Source: Actinacidiphila acididurans
GTDB lineage: Bacteria; Actinomycetota; Actinomycetes; Streptomycetales; Streptomycetaceae
DNA length: 64,000 nt
Direction: 5' to 3'
Assembly (NCBI RefSeq): GCF_016918855.1
Contig: NZ_JADKYB010000013.1
Coordinates: 124,001 to 188,000, forward strand
The notes under the pieces are model-generated. The model worked only from the letters and a program-made list of their open reading frames with translations, was not told the origin of the DNA and ran no database searches. Positions within the stretch are counted from its first letter, which is position 1; every line of letters begins with the position of its first letter. Both the position numbers and the translations under genes were made by a program. Positions 15,680 through 23,538 of this stretch are shown here, piece by piece.

Positions 15680-17226
15680 ACCCTCCGTCCACCAGCCAGG
15701 AGTCCCAGACCGGGCACGGCACCGGTGTCTTCGTCGGTCTGCCGTCGTTTCCGGTGGCGGCGCGGGAGTCGACGCGGGACGGGCAGTTGCGGGCGAACCT
15801 GCGGCACGCCACCCACACCATCCGCGCCAAACGCGCCGTCGCGATCGGCGAACTCTCCGACTGGGGGGAGTTGCGGGCCGCGGGAGCCGCGATCAAGGAC
15901 CACACCCTGGCCCACCTCGACCACTACCTCCAGCAACTGGAACAGGCCGTCACCGCCGCCGGCGGCCACGTCCACTGGGCCGCCGACGCCGACGAGGCCA
16001 ACCGCATCGTCACCGACCTCGTCCACGCCACCGGCGAAACCGAGGTCGTCAAGGTCAAATCCATGGCCACCCAGGAAATCGGCCTCAACGAAGCCCTGGC
16101 CGCTCAGGGCATCCGCGCCTACGAGACCGACCTGGCCGAACTCATCGTCCAGTTGGGCGACGACCGGCCCTCGCACATCCTGGTCCCCGCGATCCACAAG
16201 AACCGCGCCGAGATCCGCGACATCTTCCGCACCCAGATGGCCGCCTGGGGACGACCCGCACCGCAGGGCCTGAGCGATGAGCCGGCGGCCTTGGCGGAGG
16301 CGGCACGGCTGCACCTGCGGCAGAAATTCCTGCACACCAAGGTCGGCATCTCCGGAGCCAACTTCATGGTCGCCGACACCGGCACCCTGGTCGTCCTGGA
16401 ATCCGAGGGCAACGGACGCATGTGCCTGACCCTGCCCGAAACCCTGATCTCGGTGGTCGGCATCGAGAAGATCGTGCCGACCTTCCGCGACCTGGAAGTC
16501 TTCCTCCAGACCCTGCCCCGCTCCTCCACCGCCGAACGCATGAACCCCTACACCACCATGTGGACCGGCACCACCGACGGCGACGGCCCCAAAACCTTCC
16601 ACCTCGTACTGCTGGACAACGGCCGCACCGACACCCTCGCCGACACCGTAGGCCGCCAGGCCCTGCGCTGCATCCGCTGCTCGGCCTGCCTGAACGTCTG
16701 CCCCGTCTACGAACGCGCCGGCGGCCACGCCTACGGCTCCGCCTACCCCGGCCCCATCGGCGCCATCCTCACCCCACAACTGCGCGGCACCGCAACCGAA
16801 CTGGACGCCTCCCTCCCCTACGCCTCCAGCCTGTGCGGAGCCTGCTACGACGTCTGCCCCGTCGCCATCGACATCCCCGACATCCTCGTCCACCTCCGCC
16901 AACGCGTCGTCCAAGGCGGCCCCGTCACCCAGGCAGGACAGCGCGTCACCATCAAACCCGCGCGCGGACACACCACCGAACACGCCGCGATCAGGGCGAG
17001 CCGCTACGCCATGGGCCGCCCGGCTGCCTGGGCCGCCGCCCAGCGCCTGGCCACCGGCACCCGCAAGCTGCACCCGCGCAGCCTGCCCATCCGGACCGCG
17101 AAGGCCTGGACCGACACCCGTACGCTCCCCCAGGTGCCCGATCAGACGTTTCGGCAGTGGTGGAAGCAGCACACCAAGAACACGAACCCCGACCCCGGCA
17201 GCACGACCCCTGGCGGTGCGCGATGA
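15676..17226 (+). CDS. lutB: Lactate utilization protein B (iron-sulfur protein)
   Basis: The 516-residue protein has an N-terminal LUD domain (EVVKVKSMATQEIGLNEAL, HILVPAIHKNR, GISGANFMVADTGTLVV) and two 4Fe-4S motifs: CIRCSACLNVCP from about residue 332 and CGACYDVCP from about residue 387. It passes electrons within the LutABC complex. The C-terminal 110 residues are basic with a disordered tail. It overlaps lutA and lutC at both ends, indicating coupled translation. Confidence 0.94.
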   Translation: MNPPSTSQESQTGHGTGVFVGLPSFPVAARESTRDGQLRANLRHATHTIRAKRAVAIGELSDWGELRAAGAAIKDHTLAHLDHYLQQLEQAVTAAGGHVHWAADADEANRIVTDLVHATGETEVVKVKSMATQEIGLNEALAAQGIRAYETDLAELIVQLGDDRPSHILVPAIHKNRAEIRDIFRTQMAAWGRPAPQGLSDEPAALAEAARLHLRQKFLHTKVGISGANFMVADTGTLVVLESEGNGRMCLTLPETLISVVGIEKIVPTFRDLEVFLQTLPRSSTAERMNPYTTMWTGTTDGDGPKTFHLVLLDNGRTDTLADTVGRQALRCIRCSACLNVCPVYERAGGHAYGSAYPGPIGAILTPQLRGTATELDASLPYASSLCGACYDVCPVAIDIPDILVHLRQRVVQGGPVTQAGQRVTIKPARGHTTEHAAIRASRYAMGRPAAWAAAQRLATGTRKLHPRSLPIRTAKAWTDTRTLPQVPDQTFRQWWKQHTKNTNPDPGSTTPGGAR

Positions 17227-17930
17227 CGAACACGACCGGCAGCAGCAGCCGCGCGGAGATTCTGCGCCGCGTCCGCCAGGCGCTGGGGACCACGACCGCC
17301 ACCGCCGCCCCCACGCCCGAGGACATCGCCCGGGACGTGCCGCGCGACTACGCGACCACGCACGCCACCCGTACACCGCTGCAGACCGCCGACCTGCTCG
17401 CCGAGCACCTGGCCGACTACCGGGCCCACGTCCACCGCACGGATGCGGCGGGCCTGGCGGCGACCATCGCGCGGCTGCTGACCGAGCGCGGCTCGCGTAC
17501 GGCGGTGGTGCCCGCCGGGCTGCCCGGGGACTGGCTCACCGATGCGCGCGCCCTGGACGTCGACGTGGTCACGGATCACCCCGGGCTGACGCCGGTCGAA
17601 CTGGACGCCGTGGACAGCGTCGTCACCGGCTGCGCGCTGGCCATCGCGGAAACCGGCACCATTGTGCTGGACGCCTCGCCGGACCAGGGGCGCCGCGCCC
17701 TCACCCTGGTGCCCGACCACCACATCTGCGTCATCCGGCCCGAGCAGATCGTCGAGTCGCTCCCCCAGGCGCTGCCCCGGCTCACCCCGACCCGCCCGCA
17801 GACCTGGATCAGCGGGCCGTCGGCCACCAGCGACATCGAACTCGACCGGGTGGAAGGGGTGCACGGGCCGCGCACCCTGGAAGTCGTCATGGTCGCGAGC
17901 GACGCCCAGGTGACGGATTTCCCCGGGTGA
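17223..17930 (+). CDS. lutC: Lactate utilization protein C (LUD domain)
   Basis: The 235-residue LUD-domain protein starts SRAEILRRVRQALG and contains LAIAETGTIVLDASPDQGRR, HHICVIRPEQIVESLP and ISGPSATSDIELDRVEGVHGP, all typical of LutC/YkgG. Its ATG lies inside the end of lutB (ATGA overlap). It is the last gene of the operon and is followed by a strong hairpin shared with the convergent ABC gene. Confidence 0.94.
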   Translation: MTNTTGSSSRAEILRRVRQALGTTTATAAPTPEDIARDVPRDYATTHATRTPLQTADLLAEHLADYRAHVHRTDAAGLAATIARLLTERGSRTAVVPAGLPGDWLTDARALDVDVVTDHPGLTPVELDAVDSVVTGCALAIAETGTIVLDASPDQGRRALTLVPDHHICVIRPEQIVESLPQALPRLTPTRPQTWISGPSATSDIELDRVEGVHGPRTLEVVMVASDAQVTDFPG

Positions 17931-17946
17931 CGCCGTTCGCGCAGGG

Positions 17947-17977
17947 GTGACGCCCGCCCGCGGGGGGCGGGCGTCAC
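17947..17977. terminator. Bidirectional terminator between lutC and the ABC exporter gene
   Basis: A perfect 13-bp stem (17947-17959 pairing with 17965-17977) with a 5-nt loop lies between convergent genes. The right arm includes the TGA of the minus-strand ABC gene at 17974-17976. Confidence 0.8.
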
Positions 17978-19788
17978 GAGGGCACGGTCGTGGCCAGTTG
18001 CGTGTCGCGGCGGACCAGGGCTGCGTAGCGGCCGCCCAGGGCGAGGAGTTCGTCGTGGGAGCCGCGTTCGACGATGCGGCCGTCGTCCAGGACCACGATC
18101 TGGTCGGCGTCGCGGATGGTGGACAGCCGGTGCGCGATGGTGATGGTGGTGCGGCCGGCGGACAGGGAGTCGATGGCGTCCTGGACGGCGGCCTCGGTCC
18201 GGGTGTCGAGCGCGCTGGTGGCCTCGTCGAGGATCAGGACCGGCGGGTCGCGCAGGATGGTGCGGGCGATGGCCAGCCGCTGCTTCTCGCCGCCGGAGAA
18301 GCGGTAGCCGCGCTCGCCGACCAGGGTGTCGTAGCCGTCGGGCAGCCCCGCGATGTGGTCGTGGATCTGGGCGGCGCGCGCCGCGGCCCGGATCTCCTCG
18401 TCGGTGGCGTCGGGCTTGGCGAAGCGCAGGTTCTCGGCGACCGAGGCGTGGAAGAGGTAGGTCTCCTGGGAGACCACGCCGACTGCCGTGGCCAGGGTGT
18501 CGAAGCTCAGGTCGCGCACGTCGGTGCCGTCGAGGGTGACCCGGCCGCCGGTGACGTCGTACAGCCGCGGCACCAGGTAGCTCAGGGTGCTCTTGCCGGA
18601 GCCGGTGGCGCCGACCACGGCGAGGCTGCCGCCGGCCGGCACGGCCAGGTCGATGCCGCGCAGGGTCGGAGCGCCGGACTCGGGGTCGTAGGCGAAGTCG
18701 ACGTTCTCGAACCGGACGTCGCCGCGGACCGGGTCGAGGTGGACGGCGTCGGGCTTCTCGGTGATGTCGATCGGCAGGTCGAGGTATTCGAAGATGCGCT
18801 GGAAGAGTGCCAGGGAGGTCTGCACCTGCACGCCGGTGGCCAGCAGGGAGACGGTCGGCCGGAACATGCCCTGCTGGAGGGAGACGAAGGCGACCAGGGT
18901 GCCGATGGAGACGGCCGGGCCGCCGTTGCCGGTGGTGAGGCCGGCCGCCCAGTAGAGCAGGGCGGGCATCGCGGACATCACGATGCCGATGACGGCCATC
19001 CGCCAGCGGCCCTGCATGTTGGACCGCACCTCCAGGTCCACCAGCTGCTCGGACTCGGTGCGGAAGTCGCGGGACAGGGACTCGCCGCGGCCCATGGTGC
19101 GGCCGAGCAGGATGCCGCTGACCGACAGGGACTCGGTGACGATGGCGGACATGGCCGCCATCTGCTTCTGCCGCTCGGTGGCGATCTTCTTGCGTTCGCG
19201 GCCGACCTTGCGGGCCACCCAGACGAACACCGGCAGCAGGACCAGGGAGACCACCGTCAGCCGCCAGTCGAGGGCGACCATGGCGACGACCGAGGCGATG
19301 ACGGCGGTGGCGTTGGAGACCAGCGAGGTGGCGGTGGAGGTGACCGTGGCCTGCATGCCGCCGATGTCGTTGGCGATACGGGACTGCACCTCGCCGGTGC
19401 GGGTCCGGGTGAAGAAGGCGAGCGACATGCGCTGGAGCCGCTCGTAGACGGCGGTGCGCAGGTCGTGCATGACGCGCTGCCCGACGGTGGTGGAGATCAG
19501 CGTCTGCAGGACGCCGAAGACGCCGTTGGCGACGGCGGTGGCGATCATGCCGAGGGCGAGCAGGGCCAGCAGCCCGGTGCGGCGCTCCGGGATCGCGGTG
19601 TCGAGGATCGCTCGCAGCAGGAACGGCGAGGCGACCGAGACCAGCGAGGACAGGCCGACCAGCACGCCGACGACGGCGAGCCGGCCGCGGTAGGGGCGGA
19701 AGAGGCGGACGATGCGGCGGACATCGGTGGGGGCGGTGTTCTTCGGGGCGCCCGACCACCGGGCGGCAGGATCGTGTTCGGGGTGCAA
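17974..19788 (-). CDS. ABC exporter, membrane domain fused to ATPase
   Basis: With a TTG start at 19788, preceded by AAGGAG, this is a normal-length 604-residue half-transporter. The longer frame upstream reads as Arg/Pro-rich noise. Six membrane helices fill about residues 40-340. The ATPase then shows Walker A GATGSGKST, signature FSGGEKQRLA, Walker B VLILDEATSALD and the switch histidine in IAHRLST, all intact, so it should work as a homodimer. A MarR-type gene is divergent, with overlapping promoters and a shared palindrome, suggesting drug- or metabolite-induced export. Confidence 0.9.
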   Translation of the reverse strand: MHPEHDPAARWSGAPKNTAPTDVRRIVRLFRPYRGRLAVVGVLVGLSSLVSVASPFLLRAILDTAIPERRTGLLALLALGMIATAVANGVFGVLQTLISTTVGQRVMHDLRTAVYERLQRMSLAFFTRTRTGEVQSRIANDIGGMQATVTSTATSLVSNATAVIASVVAMVALDWRLTVVSLVLLPVFVWVARKVGRERKKIATERQKQMAAMSAIVTESLSVSGILLGRTMGRGESLSRDFRTESEQLVDLEVRSNMQGRWRMAVIGIVMSAMPALLYWAAGLTTGNGGPAVSIGTLVAFVSLQQGMFRPTVSLLATGVQVQTSLALFQRIFEYLDLPIDITEKPDAVHLDPVRGDVRFENVDFAYDPESGAPTLRGIDLAVPAGGSLAVVGATGSGKSTLSYLVPRLYDVTGGRVTLDGTDVRDLSFDTLATAVGVVSQETYLFHASVAENLRFAKPDATDEEIRAAARAAQIHDHIAGLPDGYDTLVGERGYRFSGGEKQRLAIARTILRDPPVLILDEATSALDTRTEAAVQDAIDSLSAGRTTITIAHRLSTIRDADQIVVLDDGRIVERGSHDELLALGGRYAALVRRDTQLATTVPS

Positions 19789-19926
19789 AGGACTCCTTGC
19801 GGTTCGGGACGGCGGGTGCCCGTACGGCCGCGGACCGTAGGGGGGCGTCGGGCGCGGGTCGTGCGGACGTGCTGGACGTGCCGGACGTGCGAGACGTACG
19901 GGACGGGACCGCGGACCGACACAGGG

Positions 19927-19978
19927 AGTGTAGTTCATTGTTACCTATATTCACAATGAGCTAGGATCCTGGTAGGCT
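19927..19978. promoter_or_regulatory. Divergent overlapping promoters with a MarR-type operator
   Basis: The palindrome TCATTGT (19935-19941) / ACAATGA (19953-19959) has perfect 7-bp arms and an 11-bp spacer. On the plus strand TTCACA (19950-19955) and TAGGCT (19973-19978) are 17 bp apart and would start RNA at about 19985, giving a leaderless marR transcript. On the minus strand TTGTGA (19956-19951) and TACACT (19932-19927) are 18 bp apart for the ABC gene. One bound dimer would block both promoters. Confidence 0.75.
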
Positions 19979-19985
19979 CGAGACC

Positions 19986-20462
19986 ATGGAAAGCCGCACG
20001 ACCGTCGCCCTGAGCCCGTCGGAGCCGGAAGGCGACGCCCCGGGAGCGGACGAGGTCACCGGGCGTCTCGCCGATCAGCTCATCCGGCTGAGCCGGCGGC
20101 TGCACCGCGCCCAGCGCCAGCTCATGGAGCCGCTGGGCATCACCCCGGCGCAGTCCCGGCTGCTGCGCACGCTCGGGCAATGCGACGAGCCGCCGCGCAT
20201 GGCCGATCTCGCGCAGCGGCTCGACGTGGTGCCCCGGGCGGTGACCACGCTGGTGGACGCCCTGGAGGCGAGGGAACTCGTACGGCGGGTGGCCGATCCG
20301 CACAACCGCCGGGTGACCCGGATCGAACTGCGGGAGGCGGGCGGCCAGGCGTTGCTCGACCTGCGGCGGGCCCGCCGGGCCGCGGCCGCGGAACTGCTGG
20401 CGCCGCTGGACGAGAGCCAGCGGGCGGCGCTGACGGCGCTGCTGGACGTACTGGACGAGTGA
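19986..20462 (+). CDS. MarR family transcriptional regulator
   Basis: The 158-residue protein has a central winged HTH (QSRLLRTLGQCDEPPRMADLAQRL, VVPRAVTTLVDALEARELV) and the beta-wing RVADPHNRRVTRIEL, with flanking helices for dimerisation. It is divergent from an ABC exporter and shares a palindromic operator with it, so it most likely represses the exporter and itself. The ATG at 19986 sits where transcription should start (leaderless). Confidence 0.92.
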   Translation: MESRTTVALSPSEPEGDAPGADEVTGRLADQLIRLSRRLHRAQRQLMEPLGITPAQSRLLRTLGQCDEPPRMADLAQRLDVVPRAVTTLVDALEARELVRRVADPHNRRVTRIELREAGGQALLDLRRARRAAAAELLAPLDESQRAALTALLDVLDE

Positions 20463-20482
20463 GGGCCGGTTCCGGGCCCTCA
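20460..20482. terminator. Hairpin at the end of the marR gene
   Basis: TGAGGGCC (20460-20467) and GGCCCTCA (20475-20482) form a perfect 8-bp stem with a 7-nt loop. The left arm begins with the TGA stop itself. It lies between convergent genes. Confidence 0.65.
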
Positions 20483-20571
20483 GATCACTCGGGCTTCGGG
20501 GCAGTGCCCCCGGCGCCCCCGGGCCGGGACCGAGCGGTCCACGGCCCCGACGAGGCGCGTCACGCGTTGCG

Positions 20572-21000
20572 TCACTTCGAGAGGTCGGCCACGGGCTCCT
20601 GGGGGGCGATCGGGGCGGTGCAGGCGCTGCAGCGCCTGGCGGCGGCCGGTATCGGGGTCAGGCACTCCGGGCACTCCCGCATCGGAGCAGAGGTGGCCTT
20701 GGGGAAGAACCGCTCCTGCAGGCGGTTCATCGGCAGCACGACCAGGAAGTAGATCACCGCAGCGACGATCACGAAGCTGATCACGGCGTCGATGAACACG
20801 CCGTAGGGGAACTTCACGCCCGACACGCGGAACGTCTTGGCGCTGTAGTCGCCGGTGGCGCCGGACACCAGGCCGACAATCGGGGTCAGGAACGCCTTGA
20901 CGAAGCCGTTCACCAGGGTGGTGAAGGCCGCGCCCACGACGATGCCGACGGCGAGATCGACGACGTTGCCGCGCAGCAGGAATGCGCGAAAGCCCTTCAT
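20572..21000 (-). CDS. mscL: Large-conductance mechanosensitive channel
   Basis: The 142-residue protein starts MKGFRAFLLRGNVVDLAVGI, the invariant MscL N-terminus, with the first helix VGIVVGAAFTTLVNGFVKAFLTPIVGLV and a second helix FIDAVISFVIVAAVIYFLVV. The cytoplasmic tail carries a CPECLTPIPAAARRCSACTAPI segment, a CxxC...CxxC pattern seen in many streptomycete MscL proteins that could bind zinc. The homopentameric channel opens under membrane tension to release solutes on hypo-osmotic shock. Confidence 0.95.
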   Translation of the reverse strand: MKGFRAFLLRGNVVDLAVGIVVGAAFTTLVNGFVKAFLTPIVGLVSGATGDYSAKTFRVSGVKFPYGVFIDAVISFVIVAAVIYFLVVLPMNRLQERFFPKATSAPMRECPECLTPIPAAARRCSACTAPIAPQEPVADLSK

Positions 21001-21405
21001 GGGTGAGGGTCCCCTCTGTGCTCAGGAGCTCGACACGGTTGCGAAGTCCACAGTCTGCCGTTTCCCGCCGCTCGGGAGCCAATGCGGGCGAGTTCACCGT
21101 CGCGGCGAACGTACGGCGGCAGCCCCCGACTTGGCGGGCACCACTGTGCTCAACGTCACTGTGGTCCCGTGGGGCACCCGATTCCCGCGGGCACCGCGAA
21201 CGGCGGCGGACGGGCGGCGGGGCGCGGCCCGTTCCCGTCGGCCGGGAAAAACCTGTTGACCGGCGGCGCGCGGCGACGCCAGTCTTGTGCGGCTCCTGAC
21301 CGCTCCGGGGACGTTTTCTCCGCTCCCGCCCCACTCGTCCACGTTCGCCGTGGATCACGTGTGCCGCGGGACCGGTGGGAACTCCCCACCCGACCCCAGG
21401 ACATC
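21001..21405. promoter_or_regulatory. Divergent intergenic region mscL / ABC exporter pair
   Basis: This 405-bp gap has no convincing gene. TTGACC (21256-21261) and CAGTCT (21280-21285), 18 bp apart, form the best plus-strand promoter candidate for the ABC pair, leaving a leader of about 115 nt. I did not find an operator-like palindrome. Confidence 0.35.
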
Positions 21406-23538
21406 ATGCCGTCGCTACGCAGCCTCCCTCTCCCCGATCCGGGCGTTCCTGACGTCCGGTCGGGCTTCCGCTTCCTGTTGTGGCTGGAACTCAGCCAGTG
21501 GCGCGGCCAGTTGACGGCGGCCATGTGGGGCCTGCTCCACATGGCCGCCGTCGCGTCCTTCCCGGCCGGCGTCGGCATCGCCGTCCAGGCGGTGGTGGAC
21601 CGCTCCGGCACCCGGCTGGCGCTCGCCGGCGGCCTGATGCTGCTGCTCGGCGCGCTCACCGCGGTCGGCGACACCATGCTGCACCGCACCGCCGTCACCA
21701 ACTGGATCTTCGCCGCGGCCCGCGTCCAGCAGCTCCTGGCCCGCAAGACCGTCGAGCTGGGCTCGGTGCTCACCCGGCGCGTCGCGGCCGGTGAGGTGGT
21801 GGCGGTGAGCACCGGCGACGTGGAGAAGATCGGCTGGTTCGTGGAGGCCCTGGCCCGCTTCACCTCCGCCCTGCTGGCCACGGTGGGCGTCGCGATCGCG
21901 ATGCTGGTGTACCAGCCCGAGCTCGGCGTCCTGGTCGCCGCCGCGGTGCCGGTGCTGGCCCTCGCCGTCCTGCCGCTGCTCCCGGCGGCCACCCGGCGCG
22001 CCGACCTCCAGCGGGAGAAGGCGGGCCGGGCCACCGAACTGGCCTCCGACACCGTGGCGGGCCTGCGGGTGCTGCGCGGCATCGGCGGCGAGGAGTTGTT
22101 CCTCGACCGGTACCGCCGCGCCTCCCAGCAGGTGCGCACCGCGGCCGTCCACAGTGCCCGGATGTGGGCGCTGATCAGCGCGGTCCAGGTAATCCTGCCC
22201 GGCCTGCTGCTGGTCGGCGTCGCCTGGCGCGGCGCCCGGCTCGCCCTCGACGGCCGCATCTCCGTTGGTGAACTGGTCACGGTGTACGGCTCGGTGGTCT
22301 TCCTCATGCTGCCGCTGCAGAATTTCGCCGAGATCGCCATGGCCTGGTCCTTCTCCCGCCCCTCGGCCAAACGCGCGGCCCGCGTGCTGGGGCTGAGCCG
22401 GTCCCAGGCGCGACCGGCGCCGGTGGGGTCCGGGGACGTGGTGACGGCGGGGTCGGAGGCCGGGACGGACGCTCGTACGGACACGATGGCCGTGTCATCG
22501 GGCCCGGGCTCAAGGCTCCCACGCTCGGCACTCCCCGACTCGGCGCTCCCCGACTCGAAAGTCCTGGCGCCGGACGTCGCGGCCTCGGTGCCGGGCCCGC
22601 TGCCTGCCGCTGTGCCGGGCAAAGTGACGACAGACGTGACGGCGGACGTGACGGCACACTCGGCCCGGGCGGCCGGCCAGCACCCGGCGGCCCCTGACCC
22701 GGCCACCCCCACGGGTGACCTGTTCGACCCGGAGACCGGGCTGCGCGCCCCCGCCGGACTGCTGACCGCCGTGGTGTGCGGCGACCCCGACGCGGCCGGG
22801 CGGCTGGCCGACCGGCTCGGCGGGCACGCGACGGACGCGACCGGCGACGCGCCCTCGGTGACACTCGGCGGGCAGGCGCTCGACGCGCTCGCGCTGCCGG
22901 CGGCCCGGGCGGCCGTCCTGGTCCAGGACAAGGATCCGGTGCTGCTGTCCGGCACGCTCGCCGAACTGCTGGACGTGCCGCGCTCCGGGGCCGTCCCGCC
23001 CGAGGCCGCGCTCACCGCCGCCCAGTGCGGCGACGTGCTGGAATCCCTGGTGCAGTCCATGGCCGCCTCGAGCGCGGACGGCGCGCCCGATCCCATGCAG
23101 GCGACGATCACCGAACGCGGCCGTTCCCTGTCCGGCGGCCAGCGCCAGCGGCTGGCCCTGGCCCGGTCCCTGGTGGCCGACCCGCAGGTGCTGGTGCTGG
23201 ACGAGCCGACCTCGGCCGTGGACGCCCACACCGAGGCCAGGATCGCCCGCGGCCTGAAGGAGATCCGCGCCCACCGCACCACCGTCGTCTTCACCTCCAG
23301 CCCGCTGGTCCTGGACCGTGCCGACCAGGTGGTCTTCGTCGCCGACGGCACGGCGGTGGCCGTCGGCGACCACCACGACCTGCTGCGGGGCAACCCGGAG
23401 TACCGCGCGGTGGTGACCCGCGAGGGCGAGGCCGGCAGCGGACCGTCCGCCGCGGCGGAGGCGGCTTCCGCTCCCCCGCCCGCCCCCACACCCGCTCCCG
23501 CCGTCCGCGGCGGCCTGTCGATGGAGGAGTCCGCATGA
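21406..23538 (+). CDS. ABC exporter half-transporter with degenerate ATP site (subunit 1)
   Basis: The 710-residue protein has an N-terminal six-helix exporter domain (about residues 20-320), then an Ala/Pro/Asp-rich linker of about 100 residues, then an ATPase domain. The ATPase keeps a consensus signature LSGGQRQRLALA (about residue 575) and Walker B VLVLDEPTSAVD. Its Walker A is lost (VVCGDPDAAGRLADRLG near 456, no GKS/T), and the switch histidine is replaced in VVFTSSP. It therefore cannot bind ATP normally and must pair with the next gene product. The ATG at 21406 was chosen over a 108-codon upstream extension of noise-like sequence. Confidence 0.87.
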   Translation: MPSLRSLPLPDPGVPDVRSGFRFLLWLELSQWRGQLTAAMWGLLHMAAVASFPAGVGIAVQAVVDRSGTRLALAGGLMLLLGALTAVGDTMLHRTAVTNWIFAAARVQQLLARKTVELGSVLTRRVAAGEVVAVSTGDVEKIGWFVEALARFTSALLATVGVAIAMLVYQPELGVLVAAAVPVLALAVLPLLPAATRRADLQREKAGRATELASDTVAGLRVLRGIGGEELFLDRYRRASQQVRTAAVHSARMWALISAVQVILPGLLLVGVAWRGARLALDGRISVGELVTVYGSVVFLMLPLQNFAEIAMAWSFSRPSAKRAARVLGLSRSQARPAPVGSGDVVTAGSEAGTDARTDTMAVSSGPGSRLPRSALPDSALPDSKVLAPDVAASVPGPLPAAVPGKVTTDVTADVTAHSARAAGQHPAAPDPATPTGDLFDPETGLRAPAGLLTAVVCGDPDAAGRLADRLGGHATDATGDAPSVTLGGQALDALALPAARAAVLVQDKDPVLLSGTLAELLDVPRSGAVPPEAALTAAQCGDVLESLVQSMAASSADGAPDPMQATITERGRSLSGGQRQRLALARSLVADPQVLVLDEPTSAVDAHTEARIARGLKEIRAHRTTVVFTSSPLVLDRADQVVFVADGTAVAVGDHHDLLRGNPEYRAVVTREGEAGSGPSAAAEAASAPPPAPTPAPAVRGGLSMEESA

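Noticed and set aside
19789..19938. N-terminal extension of the ABC exporter to ATG 19938
   Set aside because: The extra 50 residues are Arg/Pro/Ala noise, overlap the promoter elements, and the TTG at 19788 has a good AAGGAG site and gives the normal length.
18074..19959. Plus-strand frames over the ABC exporter gene
   Set aside because: Gly/Asp-rich shadow frames opposite an intact ABC transporter.
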